Positions 24,249 through 31,863 of a stretch of DNA of 35,886 nt are shown piece by piece. Each line of letters opens with the position of its first letter. The first letter of the stretch is position 1. The notes below the pieces were generated by a model, which did no database searches, was not told the origin of the DNA, and worked only from the letters and a program-made list of their open reading frames with translations. Location: positions 1 to 35,886 of the forward strand of contig JAEOTN010000056.1 in assembly GCA_016839865.1 (NCBI GenBank), in the 5' to 3' direction. A program made the translations under genes and the position numbers. Origin of the DNA: Promethearchaeota archaeon. Lineage in GTDB: Archaea > Asgardarchaeota > Lokiarchaeia > Sigynarchaeales > MK-D1.

Positions 24249-26426
24249 TTGTCTAAAGAAAAATGGGTTGTTACCTCTGCATGGCCATATGTAAATGCAA
24301 TACCGCATTTGGGGAATTTCTTACAAGTTCTTTCTGGTGATGTCTTTGCTCGATATCTACGATTAAGAAAGAATACAGAGGTAATTTATGTATCAGGCTC
24401 TGATATGCATGGTACACCAATCGCTGTAGATGCAATCAAGCTAGGGATTACTTCTGAGGAGTTAGCACACGCTAAACATCAAGAAATTGTCAAAATCTTT
24501 AGTGATTGGGATCTGCGATATGATAACTATACTCAAACGCACAATCCGACTCATATTAAATTCGTTCAAAATTTATATTTGGAAATACAGAAGAATGGTT
24601 ATATTGTTGAAGAGGATAACGAAGGATATTACTGCCCAGAAGATGAATTTTTCTTACCAGACCGATTCATTGAAGGAACTTGTCCTCATTGTGGAGAACC
24701 CGGAGCACGCGGAGATCAGTGTGATAATCCAAAATGCGGACGAGTATTGGAAGCAGATGAGTTAATAGACCCACAATGTAAAATTTGTCTAATCAAAAAT
24801 AAACATACTACTCCAATTCGTAAGAAAACAAAACATTGGTATTTAGATTTACCCCAACTTGAAGATCAATTGCGGAATTTCATAAAAAATAACAAATATA
24901 TTAATCCGAATGCAAAAACTTTGGTTCTCAACTCTATTAAGGAAGGATTACCAAAACGAGCAATTACACGTGATCTAAAATGGGGTATACCTGCTCCATT
25001 CAAAGGCGCAGAAAAGAAAACAATCTATGTGTGGTTCGAAGCTGTTTTAGGATATATATCTGCAGTTATGGAATGGGCTGAGATTAAGGAACAACCGGAA
25101 TTATTTGAATATTACTGGAAAGACCCCAAAACCAAATCTGTATATTTTATAGGAAAGGATAATATAATTTTCCATTGGATCATTTTTCCTGCATTAATTT
25201 TTGCATATAATAAAGGAAAACCAAAAGAGCAGCAACTAACAATCCCTTATAATATCAGCAGCACCGAATTTCTCATGTATGAGAATGACAAATTCTCAAA
25301 AAGTAGAGGTGTTGGAGTTTGGTCGGATGAAGCATTGGAACTACTTCCTAGGGATTATTGGAGATATGCACTTATTCGGAACCGACCAGAAGGAAGGGAT
25401 GTTTCATTCATTTGGAGTGAGTTCGAAAATTCTATTAACGAGTTAAACGATAAAATTGGAAATTTTATTCATCGCACATTTACCTTTATCTACAATAAAT
25501 TTGACGCTAAAATCCCCAAGATCACGGAACTAGATGATCTAGATAAACAAATATTGGAAGAGATTAAGAATGCTCCAAAAGTTGTAGGTGATCTATTCCA
25601 AAACTACCGATTGAAAGATGCTGTATCAAAAATTGTGGATATTGCTACAAAAGGAAATGTATATTTGAATACAAAGAAACCTTGGAGTTTAATAAAAACG
25701 GATAAAGCTCAAGCAGGCCAAGTATTCAACATATGCGCACAATTAAGCAAGACTTTAGGGATTATCATTGCACCTATTTGTACAGATGGATCAAAGAAGA
25801 TAATGGATATTGTGAAAATTAAAAAACCATATGATGAGATAACATGGGATGATGCATCCGATCTTGAAATACCATCAGGCACGAAAATTGAGAAACCTGT
25901 TCCTGTATTTAAGAAATTCAGACTAAAAGATATGGTGAATGATTTCAAAGCTCTTAGGGATTCTAAAGGTCTGACATTCGACATTCCGGATTCCGTAGCT
26001 GGAGTAATGGGTGAGGATTCGAAACTTGCACAAAAGAAGAAAAAGAAGAAAGAACAAGATGGAATTTTCATCTCTTACAAATTCTTCCAGAAATTCAAAT
26101 TTAGAACCGCACGCATTTCTGATGTAGTAGAAGTTTCAGTTGATGAAAAAGAGAAAGAAATTTGTACACTTTTCAAATTTATATTGAGTCTTGGAAGAGG
26201 AATTCCTAAGAATGAGTACTATATTTATTCCACTAAATCTCTTGAGCACTTTCAAGAGTTGATTGGTAAAGATATTGTGTTTCTAGCTAATCTTCAAGAT
26301 CTCCCAAAATCAGCTAAGACATTCAAAGACCAAAAATATCTAGTATTACATGCAAAGGATAAAACACAATCGACCGCATTGATTATTGTCGATAAGAAAG
26401 TGCGTCTTGGAAGTATTATTCGTTGA
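24249..26426 (+). CDS. metG: Methionyl-tRNA synthetase with fused C-terminal tRNA-binding OB domain
   Basis: MetRS charges tRNA-Met with methionine. The 725-residue protein has the class I motif HLGN at 20-23 and KFSKS at 348-352 (variant of KMSKS). The zinc-binding insert shows CPHC, CDNPKC and CKIC knuckles. A helical anticodon-binding domain follows. After a six-Lys linker near 595-600, residues about 610-725 form a fused OB-fold related to EMAPII/Trbp (FRTARISDVVEV, IVFLANLQDLPKSAKTF). The OB domain is divergent: the stretch at LFKFILSLGRGIPKNEY departs from the usual pattern. Translation starts at a TTG with GGGTGA before it; residues SKEKWVVTSAWPYVNAIPHLGN match family N-termini. The gene follows the Gfo/Idh/MocA gene by 40 bp. 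Confidence 0.96.
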   Translation: MSKEKWVVTSAWPYVNAIPHLGNFLQVLSGDVFARYLRLRKNTEVIYVSGSDMHGTPIAVDAIKLGITSEELAHAKHQEIVKIFSDWDLRYDNYTQTHNPTHIKFVQNLYLEIQKNGYIVEEDNEGYYCPEDEFFLPDRFIEGTCPHCGEPGARGDQCDNPKCGRVLEADELIDPQCKICLIKNKHTTPIRKKTKHWYLDLPQLEDQLRNFIKNNKYINPNAKTLVLNSIKEGLPKRAITRDLKWGIPAPFKGAEKKTIYVWFEAVLGYISAVMEWAEIKEQPELFEYYWKDPKTKSVYFIGKDNIIFHWIIFPALIFAYNKGKPKEQQLTIPYNISSTEFLMYENDKFSKSRGVGVWSDEALELLPRDYWRYALIRNRPEGRDVSFIWSEFENSINELNDKIGNFIHRTFTFIYNKFDAKIPKITELDDLDKQILEEIKNAPKVVGDLFQNYRLKDAVSKIVDIATKGNVYLNTKKPWSLIKTDKAQAGQVFNICAQLSKTLGIIIAPICTDGSKKIMDIVKIKKPYDEITWDDASDLEIPSGTKIEKPVPVFKKFRLKDMVNDFKALRDSKGLTFDIPDSVAGVMGEDSKLAQKKKKKKEQDGIFISYKFFQKFKFRTARISDVVEVSVDEKEKEICTLFKFILSLGRGIPKNEYYIYSTKSLEHFQELIGKDIVFLANLQDLPKSAKTFKDQKYLVLHAKDKTQSTALIIVDKKVRLGSIIR

Positions 26427-26440
26427 AAATCCAAAAAAAT

Positions 26441-26450
26441 TAAATTATAT
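26441..26450 (+). promoter_or_regulatory. Candidate TATA box of the uL16 gene
   Basis: TAAATTATAT lies between metG and the uL16 gene. Transcription would start near 26470, about 20 nt before the ATG at 26491. Confidence 0.4.
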
Positions 26451-26490
26451 GGAGTTTTTTCCTACTAAATTAGAAACATTGTGATTGATC

Positions 26491-27078
26491 ATGGCCCGGA
26501 GACCCTGGAGCTGTTACAAGCAAATCAAACGACCTAGCTACCAAAAAAAGCGTAGCAGAAGCCACCGCAAAGAATTTGTCCGCGGTGGTCCTGATTCAGT
26601 GCTAAGAATGTATGACACTGGAAATCGAAAGAAGCCAATTGGTGATTGGGATTTATCATTAGGAATTAGGATTTTGAGAGATTGCCAACTAAGTCATCGA
26701 ACCCTAGAAGCGATCCGTACCTCTTTGAATCGAAACTTACAGAAATATCTCGGCCGAGAAGCGTTTTTGATTAGAATACGACCTCATCCATGGCAAATGA
26801 TCCGGGAGAACAAGATGATGGCATTCGCTGGAGCCGATAGGCTTCAATCAGGCATGCGGAACTCATTCGGACGAGTTATCGGACGAGCAGCTCGTGTGTC
26901 TGCAAATCAAGTCGTAACCGAAGTTTACTGTAATTTCAAGAATAAAGATGTTGTTATTAAAGCACTGAAAACTGCTGCTTACAAACTTGGAGCCAAAAAT
27001 CGTCTTACAGTGCTTAAGATGAAGAACGAAGAGGAATATTCTTCAAAAGTAGGGCTTCCAATCGCATTGGAAAAATAA
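26491..27078 (+). CDS. rpl10e: Large-subunit ribosomal protein uL16 (archaeal L10e)
   Basis: uL16 sits near the peptidyl-transferase centre of the large ribosomal subunit. The 195-residue product is a standard archaeal/eukaryotic RPL10-type protein: MARRPWSCYKQIKRPSY at the start, then RSRSHRKEFVRGGPDS, RIRPHPWQMIRENKMMAFAGADRLQSGMRNSFG and a C-terminal KAAYKLGAKNRL-like stretch. I used the ATG at 26491, not the TTG at 26485, because GTGAT at 26481-26485 serves as ribosome binding site and the protein begins as its relatives do. It is a stable chromosomal marker and confirms an archaeal host. It stands apart from the usual ribosomal clusters, next to metG. Confidence 0.97.
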   Translation: MARRPWSCYKQIKRPSYQKKRSRSHRKEFVRGGPDSVLRMYDTGNRKKPIGDWDLSLGIRILRDCQLSHRTLEAIRTSLNRNLQKYLGREAFLIRIRPHPWQMIRENKMMAFAGADRLQSGMRNSFGRVIGRAARVSANQVVTEVYCNFKNKDVVIKALKTAAYKLGAKNRLTVLKMKNEEEYSSKVGLPIALEK

Positions 27079-27152
27079 TTCATCTCTACCATCCATTTAT
27101 TTTTATTATAATCCTAATATATTAATTCACAAGCCCAATTCTTTGATTGGTT

Positions 27153-28343
27153 ATGTTCTCAGAAGCAGACCTAAGAAAAATATATCACTGGAAAATTGTT
27201 TTGTTGTTGAATGGATTACGGATAACACAGAAATTTTTAGATAAAATCCAGCAATATGAATCCGATTTTAATAAAGGAAGAAAGGGAGGTGCTGGACCTG
27301 CCGGGGGTCGTTATTTTATGTTTGAAAACGGTTCTTTAGCCAATGTTGCGCTCTGGGGACCTCAATCCGAACAATCACATTTGTTGCTCCAAGATATATC
27401 GGGATATAATGAATCTAATCCTCAGAACTTAAAATGCACAATACTTAACACCGAAACGCAAGGTAAATTTATCTTAGATTTAATCCCTGTTCCAATAAAA
27501 TACAACACTTCTGAGAATCTAAATGGTACAACAAATAAACAAATTGCCTTGGTTCATGGTGATAATTGTTTGGCTAGTACCGTCGTACAAAAATGCCGAT
27601 ACTGGGAAGAAAACAATGCTTGTGCTTTCTGCGGTATAGAATTCAGTTTACAAGACGGATCTACAATAGAAAAAAAGACTCCTGAACAATTAATTCATGC
27701 TATAAATAGTGCTTCTGAGCAGAATTTATGCTCACATATGACGTTAACGATGGGAACTTTATCCAAATCCGATAAAGGTGCCGAAGATTATTTTGAAATT
27801 GTATCAAAAATAAAACAACAGTATCCTGAACTGCCAATTCATATACAGATAGAGCCTTTTGATGATATTTCGAAATTAAATGCCTTAAAAAATGCAGGTG
27901 TGGATACCATTGGAGTTCATTTGGAAATACCAGATGATGCTATAAGAAAAAAATATTGCCCAGGTAAATTTGCTACACCTAGGGAAGTATATGAGAAATT
28001 TTGGTTAGAAGCAGTGGAAGTGTTTGGAAAGGGACAAGTAAGTACTTTCATTATCCTAGGATTTGGTGAATCTGTTGAAGATACAATCAGTTATATGGAT
28101 TATTTAGTCAAATTGGGAGTAATTCCTAACATTATGCCCGTTCGGTACATTCTAGGTACAGAATTGGATTACAAACCTATCAATTTGCACGATTTAGTTC
28201 GCGTTTATGATTCGGTTGCTGAAGCATTTTTGCGCTATGGTCTTGATCCACATAACAATAAAGCGGGATGCATAAAATGTAGGGGCTGTTCCGCAATTAT
28301 GGATGCTTATGATTATCATAAAAAAACCCATCCAATTAGTTAA
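27153..28343 (+). CDS. Radical SAM protein resembling the MSMEG_0568 family
   Basis: The 396-residue protein has a radical SAM cluster motif C148-x8-C157-x2-C160 (CRYWEENNACAFC). That spacing departs from CxxxCxxC but fits the MSMEG_0568 family as I recall it. Other matching blocks are RKGGAGPAGG, ALVHGDNCLASTVVQKC, GSTIEKKTPEQL, GVDTIGVHLEIPDD and FGKGQVSTFIILGFGES. In bacteria that family sits in the Nit1 nitrilase cluster and its reaction is not known. None of the partner genes (nitrilase, GNAT protein, flavoprotein) is near this one. C-terminal Cys (CIKCRGCSA) may hold a second metal site. The ATG at 27153 is preferred over the TTG at 27147; a TATA-like TAATATATTAAT lies about 35 nt upstream. 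Confidence 0.75.
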   Translation: MFSEADLRKIYHWKIVLLLNGLRITQKFLDKIQQYESDFNKGRKGGAGPAGGRYFMFENGSLANVALWGPQSEQSHLLLQDISGYNESNPQNLKCTILNTETQGKFILDLIPVPIKYNTSENLNGTTNKQIALVHGDNCLASTVVQKCRYWEENNACAFCGIEFSLQDGSTIEKKTPEQLIHAINSASEQNLCSHMTLTMGTLSKSDKGAEDYFEIVSKIKQQYPELPIHIQIEPFDDISKLNALKNAGVDTIGVHLEIPDDAIRKKYCPGKFATPREVYEKFWLEAVEVFGKGQVSTFIILGFGESVEDTISYMDYLVKLGVIPNIMPVRYILGTELDYKPINLHDLVRVYDSVAEAFLRYGLDPHNNKAGCIKCRGCSAIMDAYDYHKKTHPIS

Positions 28344-28391
28344 AATACTCATTCACCCTCATTAACACTATAATTGTAACATGGGAAAATT

Positions 28392-28976
28392 ATGTCAACT
28401 CAAAAAAACGCTGTTGAGGATATTCCCGAAAGTTATCAGGAATATCTTGTAGCGATTTATCGTCTGTCTTCAAAATTAGGTAGAGTTACAAATAAGGATA
28501 TTTCCGAATTCATGGAAATAGCACCCCCTTCTGTGTACAATATGTTAAAAAAATTAGCTAGTCGAGAGTTAATTGATTGGCGACCTAAAAGTAAAGAGAT
28601 TTTATTATCCCCTGGAGGGAAATTATATGGAAAAAAACTCATTTTGGGTCACTTAATCATGGAACTTTTTTTACGAGAGTATCTAGGAATAACGGATGAT
28701 AAAGAAATACATTCTCTTGCATGTAAACTGGAACATCACGTAACAGACATCGTCAAAGAAGGATTTCGTAAAAAAATTGGAGAGGTTGAATATAAGAAGC
28801 TTGAAAAAATTGTTGAAAAAGAACCTGATCCAGAGGAGGCAATTAAAAAGATTCATGAAGTATTCCCCACTCCCAATCGAATTGTTGACCAATTTTCTGA
28901 AAAATTGATTAAATTATTACCAAACTCGAAAGAACAAATAAAATCTGCGAAAGAAGAATTTATAAAGGATAATTAA
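28392..28976 (+). CDS. DtxR/MntR-family metal-dependent transcriptional regulator
   Basis: The 194-residue protein carries the DtxR pattern: an N-terminal winged helix (YQEYLVAIYRLSSKLGRVTNKDISEFMEIAPPSVYNMLKKLASRELIDW) and the metal-binding/dimerisation helices (GHLIMELFLREYLGI...ACKLEHHVTDIV). Glu and His ligands of the metal site are visible there. A Lys- and Glu-rich helical tail replaces the SH3-like third domain, as in MntR. Such proteins repress metal uptake genes when iron or manganese is plentiful. I see no metal transporter in this window, so its targets are elsewhere. It lies 48 bp after the radical SAM gene and its end overlaps the convergent membrane-protein gene by 4 bp. Confidence 0.85.
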   Translation: MSTQKNAVEDIPESYQEYLVAIYRLSSKLGRVTNKDISEFMEIAPPSVYNMLKKLASRELIDWRPKSKEILLSPGGKLYGKKLILGHLIMELFLREYLGITDDKEIHSLACKLEHHVTDIVKEGFRKKIGEVEYKKLEKIVEKEPDPEEAIKKIHEVFPTPNRIVDQFSEKLIKLLPNSKEQIKSAKEEFIKDN

Positions 28977-29872
28977 TCACGTAGAAATTTTCCCATTACA
29001 AAATCTTTCCAATCTCTTCCTATCATGAAAACTCCTAATAATAATAAAAAAAGACCAGTTGCTTTGTCAAGATAGGACCACGTTCCATCCGCAAATAACA
29101 CCATCAAAATCCCGCCTATTGTTAGCAAGATTCCAATAAAAGTTTCGTGTAGATGAGCTTTCCTTACATAAATTCTCTTGAATCCTGTTGCTGCAAGTGA
29201 TTTCACGAAATCGGGACATCTAAGTAGAAAATAAACCAGTAGAAAGGTTAGACTTGCAGTTATTAGGATGTATGATTCATCCGTGCTCAAGTAATTATCA
29301 TAATATAAAGCACTAAAAGCCCAATTGGAACCTCTATAAAATACGAACAATATTGCTAGGATTGCCAAGATTGCGAGAATATTTGCAACCATTAGAAGAA
29401 TTCTAAAAAAGCCTTTACGCCGATAAAGTTCATCCATTGTATAATATCCATCTTTTTTCACAAATTTTTCAGGATAATAAACATCATTTCCTTCTGCATC
29501 TTCTTCGGGAACTACGTGAATTATATCATCATGAATAACTACAATACGAGTTTTATCCTTAGAATCCTTATTTTTCACAAAACGATTATGGATAAGCATA
29601 GATACAAGAGATAAAATGAAGAATCCAACTATAATGAGAATGAAGATGGTACGAAAAATTTCATCATAGCCTATTCGATTATAATAATCTTCAATCCGTT
29701 CATGATTTAGCCAATTTCCAGGACCTAATGAATAATCAGTCCAATTACTCACAATACGTAAACCAGAGTATACATAAACCAGTGCAATTGCTACGAATAA
29801 GAATGTTAAGCCAAGTATAATGAAGAAACGGGATAAAAAATTCTTTGGTTTTGCCTTCATTGAGTGTTCCAT
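28973..29872 (-). CDS. Six-helix membrane protein in the small-GTPase operon
   Basis: The 299-residue protein has about six hydrophobic helices: FFIILGLTFLFVAIALVYVYSGL, IFILIIVGFFILSLVSMLI, ILLMVANILAILAILAILFVFY, YILITASLTFLLVYFLL, FIGILLTIGGILMVLFA and GLFLLLLGVFMIG. A hydrophilic loop of about 60 residues between helices 2 and 3 (KDKTRIVVIHDDIIHVVPEEDAEGND) is the only sizeable soluble part. No transporter or enzyme motif is visible. The ATG at 29872 has a strong GGGGATC ribosome binding site and lies 9 nt after the stop of the KaiC/V4R-like gene, so it is the third gene of the GTPase operon. It may be the membrane receptor or anchor for that system; this is inferred from position only. 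Confidence 0.65.
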   Translation of the reverse strand: MEHSMKAKPKNFLSRFFIILGLTFLFVAIALVYVYSGLRIVSNWTDYSLGPGNWLNHERIEDYYNRIGYDEIFRTIFILIIVGFFILSLVSMLIHNRFVKNKDSKDKTRIVVIHDDIIHVVPEEDAEGNDVYYPEKFVKKDGYYTMDELYRRKGFFRILLMVANILAILAILAILFVFYRGSNWAFSALYYDNYLSTDESYILITASLTFLLVYFLLRCPDFVKSLAATGFKRIYVRKAHLHETFIGILLTIGGILMVLFADGTWSYLDKATGLFLLLLGVFMIGRDWKDFVMGKFLRD

Positions 29873-29881
29873 GTGATCCCC

Positions 29882-31156
29882 TTATCCTAAAACTATGATT
29901 AAATTTGCGATTATATTTGTATCTGTTGTTTTTAACTTCAAATCAATCTGAGATACTGTTAATTTCAAACTTTGAGAAATAATTCCTGAGTACAATCCCT
30001 TCAATATCGATTTAAAGACATTTTCTTGGATTTTTGAATGAAAAGTATGATTATATTCTACAAGTTTATGTGAAAGATCTCTTTTTACCTGAATGCTTTC
30101 TCCCCATCCGAGTAATGACCAGATTCTAAGAGTAGTTTTCACTGTTTCCCATCGTTCAATCATATATAAATTCTGCACAAAACCGCTAAGATCGGATCCA
30201 ATTTTATACGCTACATCTTCAAGCACAGTCGGATCTTCAATCTTAGTTAAGAATCGCATCCAGCTACGAGTAGGTAATAATAAGAATGGAATCCTAGAAA
30301 ATTCAAGAGTTCCCTTATCCCAATCCATTAAATTGCGGAAAGCTTCGAAAGTGTTCAAGAATGCAGATTTTATTATGATTGAAAAATTCTCTGTTTTCTC
30401 ATCAAAATGAATTTTATAGGGCTCAATTCGATTATCATGCATATAATGACCAACCATCTTCAAAATACGAATATATTGCTGTTTTGAAATGCCTTCAAAT
30501 GTTGAGGTTAAATCCACCACATTGTGACATAAAGTCTGTATTTGGGATAACATTTCATTGGATACAATGTCTTTATTCATGAGAATCAAATCGCAAGTAT
30601 GAGAGTCACAGCACAGATTTAGATTATCTTGAATGAGCTGAATCACATTCAGGGGTGAAAGATTGAGAATAAAAGGATTGATACTTATGATAAACGTAAA
30701 ACACTGAATCGAAGAATCGTTCTCTTCAGATCTTCGTTTGTTGACATATTCTAATGCTCTTTCGCGAGCACTTCGTATTTGGAGCGAAATTTCATGTTTA
30801 TTCGTATATAAATTAACATTTTTGACTCCTTTTTCCACCAAATCTAGAATAATGAAATTAGAGTTATTTGTAACGCTAGGAATTGAATATATCAATGAAC
30901 GAGAGACTGCATCTGTCAGGATAACCAAAACAACATTAGCAACTGATAATTGGTTTTCAATAATCTGCTTTAGAATAACTTCTCCGCCACTACCAATATC
31001 TTGTTGGATTAAAGTTAAACTATCGCTTTGGAAACCTCCACCTAACATTTCATCCAATTCTCGTATACCGCTAGAGTTAAACTTCTTTTTTTCCAATATT
31101 TCTCTTTTCTTAAGTGTTGAATCAGCTAATTTCTTTTGTATATCTTTACTCATCAT
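29882..31156 (-). CDS. KaiC-like protein with lost P-loop and V4R/Bet3-like C-terminal region
   Basis: The 424-residue protein begins with a RecA/KaiC-like region: FNSSGIRELDEMLGGGF is the typical lead-in, but the P-loop reads QQDIGSGGEV (51-60), without the Lys-Thr/Ser of Walker A, so it probably cannot hydrolyse ATP. Residues about 286-424 resemble V4R domains: IGSDLSGFVQNLY, LGWGES (349-354), KSILKGLYSGIIS (382-394) and a final strand NLIIVLG. V4R is the prokaryotic relative of the TRAPP subunit Bet3, which helps activate Rab GTPases. The start overlaps the Rab-like gene by ATGA; a second ATG follows at once (31153). The longer frame from 31276 lies inside the GTPase gene and is spurious. 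Translational coupling suggests a physical partner of the GTPase. Confidence 0.6.
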   Translation of the reverse strand: MMSKDIQKKLADSTLKKREILEKKKFNSSGIRELDEMLGGGFQSDSLTLIQQDIGSGGEVILKQIIENQLSVANVVLVILTDAVSRSLIYSIPSVTNNSNFIILDLVEKGVKNVNLYTNKHEISLQIRSARERALEYVNKRRSEENDSSIQCFTFIISINPFILNLSPLNVIQLIQDNLNLCCDSHTCDLILMNKDIVSNEMLSQIQTLCHNVVDLTSTFEGISKQQYIRILKMVGHYMHDNRIEPYKIHFDEKTENFSIIIKSAFLNTFEAFRNLMDWDKGTLEFSRIPFLLLPTRSWMRFLTKIEDPTVLEDVAYKIGSDLSGFVQNLYMIERWETVKTTLRIWSLLGWGESIQVKRDLSHKLVEYNHTFHSKIQENVFKSILKGLYSGIISQSLKLTVSQIDLKLKTTDTNIIANLIIVLG

Positions 31157-31677
31157 TTGTCCCCCATAGCTTGAGATAAAATAACTGTGGCAATATCTTC
31201 GAATACTTCTTCCATATGAGTTCCTTCTTTTGCAGAAGTTGTATAAAATCGAATGTCTTTTCGTAATTGAACACATAATTCTTTTGCAATACTCTCTATA
31301 TTCGGATTATATTCCAAATCGCTTTTATTTCCTATAATTGAAAGTGGGACAGAATCACCCAAAACGTTTGTAACATCCATATACCAATCCCGAATATGAG
31401 ATAAAGAGGGCTTATTTGTAAGATCAAATAGTAGCAATATTCCTTGTGCGCCTTTTAAATAATTCCCACGCACAGCTGCCCACAAAGTCTGTCCTCCTAT
31501 ATCCCAGATGGTCATATTTACAGTCTTTTCATCTGTTTCTATTGTCTTACGGTTGAATTGGACTCCAATTGTCGACATATAATTCTCTTTGAAGAATCCT
31601 TCGGTGTAATGCCGAATTAGGCTGGTCTTTCCAACAGAACTATCTCCAAGAACGCAGAGCTTTACTTTTATTGGCAT
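31153..31677 (-). CDS. Rab-like small GTPase (Ras superfamily)
   Basis: The 174-residue protein has all five G motifs: G1 GDSSVGKTS (11-19), switch I Thr36 in STIGVQF (Rab-like), G3 WDIGGQ (58-63) with Gln63 matching catalytic Gln61 of Ras, G4 NKSD (117-120) and G5 TSAK (147-150). WDIGGQ differs from the eukaryotic WDTAGQ. The C-terminus (SQAMGDK) lacks Cys, so it is not prenylated; membrane attachment would need a partner. Such Ras/Rab-like GTPases are abundant in Asgard archaea and bind GTP as molecular switches. The ATG at 31677 has a good AGAGGA ribosome binding site. It is the first gene of an operon with the KaiC/V4R-like protein (4-bp overlap) and a membrane protein. Confidence 0.93.
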   Translation of the reverse strand: MPIKVKLCVLGDSSVGKTSLIRHYTEGFFKENYMSTIGVQFNRKTIETDEKTVNMTIWDIGGQTLWAAVRGNYLKGAQGILLLFDLTNKPSLSHIRDWYMDVTNVLGDSVPLSIIGNKSDLEYNPNIESIAKELCVQLRKDIRFYTTSAKEGTHMEEVFEDIATVILSQAMGDK

Positions 31678-31711
31678 AAAATTCCTCTAAAATGACTGTT
31701 TTTCCGTATTA

Positions 31712-31755
31712 CTTAGTGATTGAAGAATACTTAGGGTTTTTTATCGATCTTAGTG
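31712..31755 (-). repeat. Three phased CACTAAG-type repeats in the GTPase leader
   Basis: On the minus strand the heptamer CACTAAG occurs at 31749-31755 and 31712-31718, with the variant CCCTAAG at 31730-31736 between them. The spacings are 18 and 19 nt, so the three copies are roughly phased. They lie between the TATA-like palindrome and the ribosome binding site of the GTPase. A related CTTAGTA lies at 31832-31838 within the palindrome before the polyproline gene. This could be an array for a regulator that binds cooperatively. Confidence 0.4.
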
Positions 31756-31770
31756 TTTTTAGGATCGCTT

Positions 31771-31803
31771 TCACTATATATAGCAATAGGAAATTTATAG
31801 TGA
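31771..31803. promoter_or_regulatory. Divergent promoter with TATA boxes and 8-bp inverted repeat
   Basis: TCACTATA (31771-31778) and its exact reverse complement TATAGTGA (31796-31803) flank 17 bp. The left arm overlaps CTATATATAG (31774-31783), a TATA-like palindrome placed to drive the GTPase operon with a leader of about 70 nt. The right arm overlaps AAATTTATAG (31791-31800), suited to drive the polyproline gene in the other direction. A protein bound to the repeat could control both. Confidence 0.5.
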
Positions 31804-31832
31804 GATTTAAATTTCAATAATTTGATTTAGAC

Positions 31833-31846
31833 TTAGTAATTACTAA
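31833..31846. promoter_or_regulatory. Perfect 14-bp palindrome upstream of the polyproline gene
   Basis: TTAGTAATTACTAA is identical to its own reverse complement and lies 17 nt before the ATG at 31864, just after the expected transcription start. Its position and symmetry fit an operator for a dimeric winged-helix repressor. Confidence 0.5.
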
Positions 31847-31863
31847 AAACGGGGCAATAATCC

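Noticed and set aside
26030..26055. Possible frameshift at the A/G-rich stretch in metG
   Set aside because: The frame continues unbroken into a recognisable OB domain; the stretch simply encodes a Lys linker.
31157..31276. Forty-residue N-terminal extension of the KaiC/V4R-like protein
   Set aside because: It lies wholly within the GTPase coding region in another frame and reads as a Cys/Arg/Ser/Tyr-rich non-family peptide. The ATGATG at 31156 gives the normal start with a 4-bp overlap.
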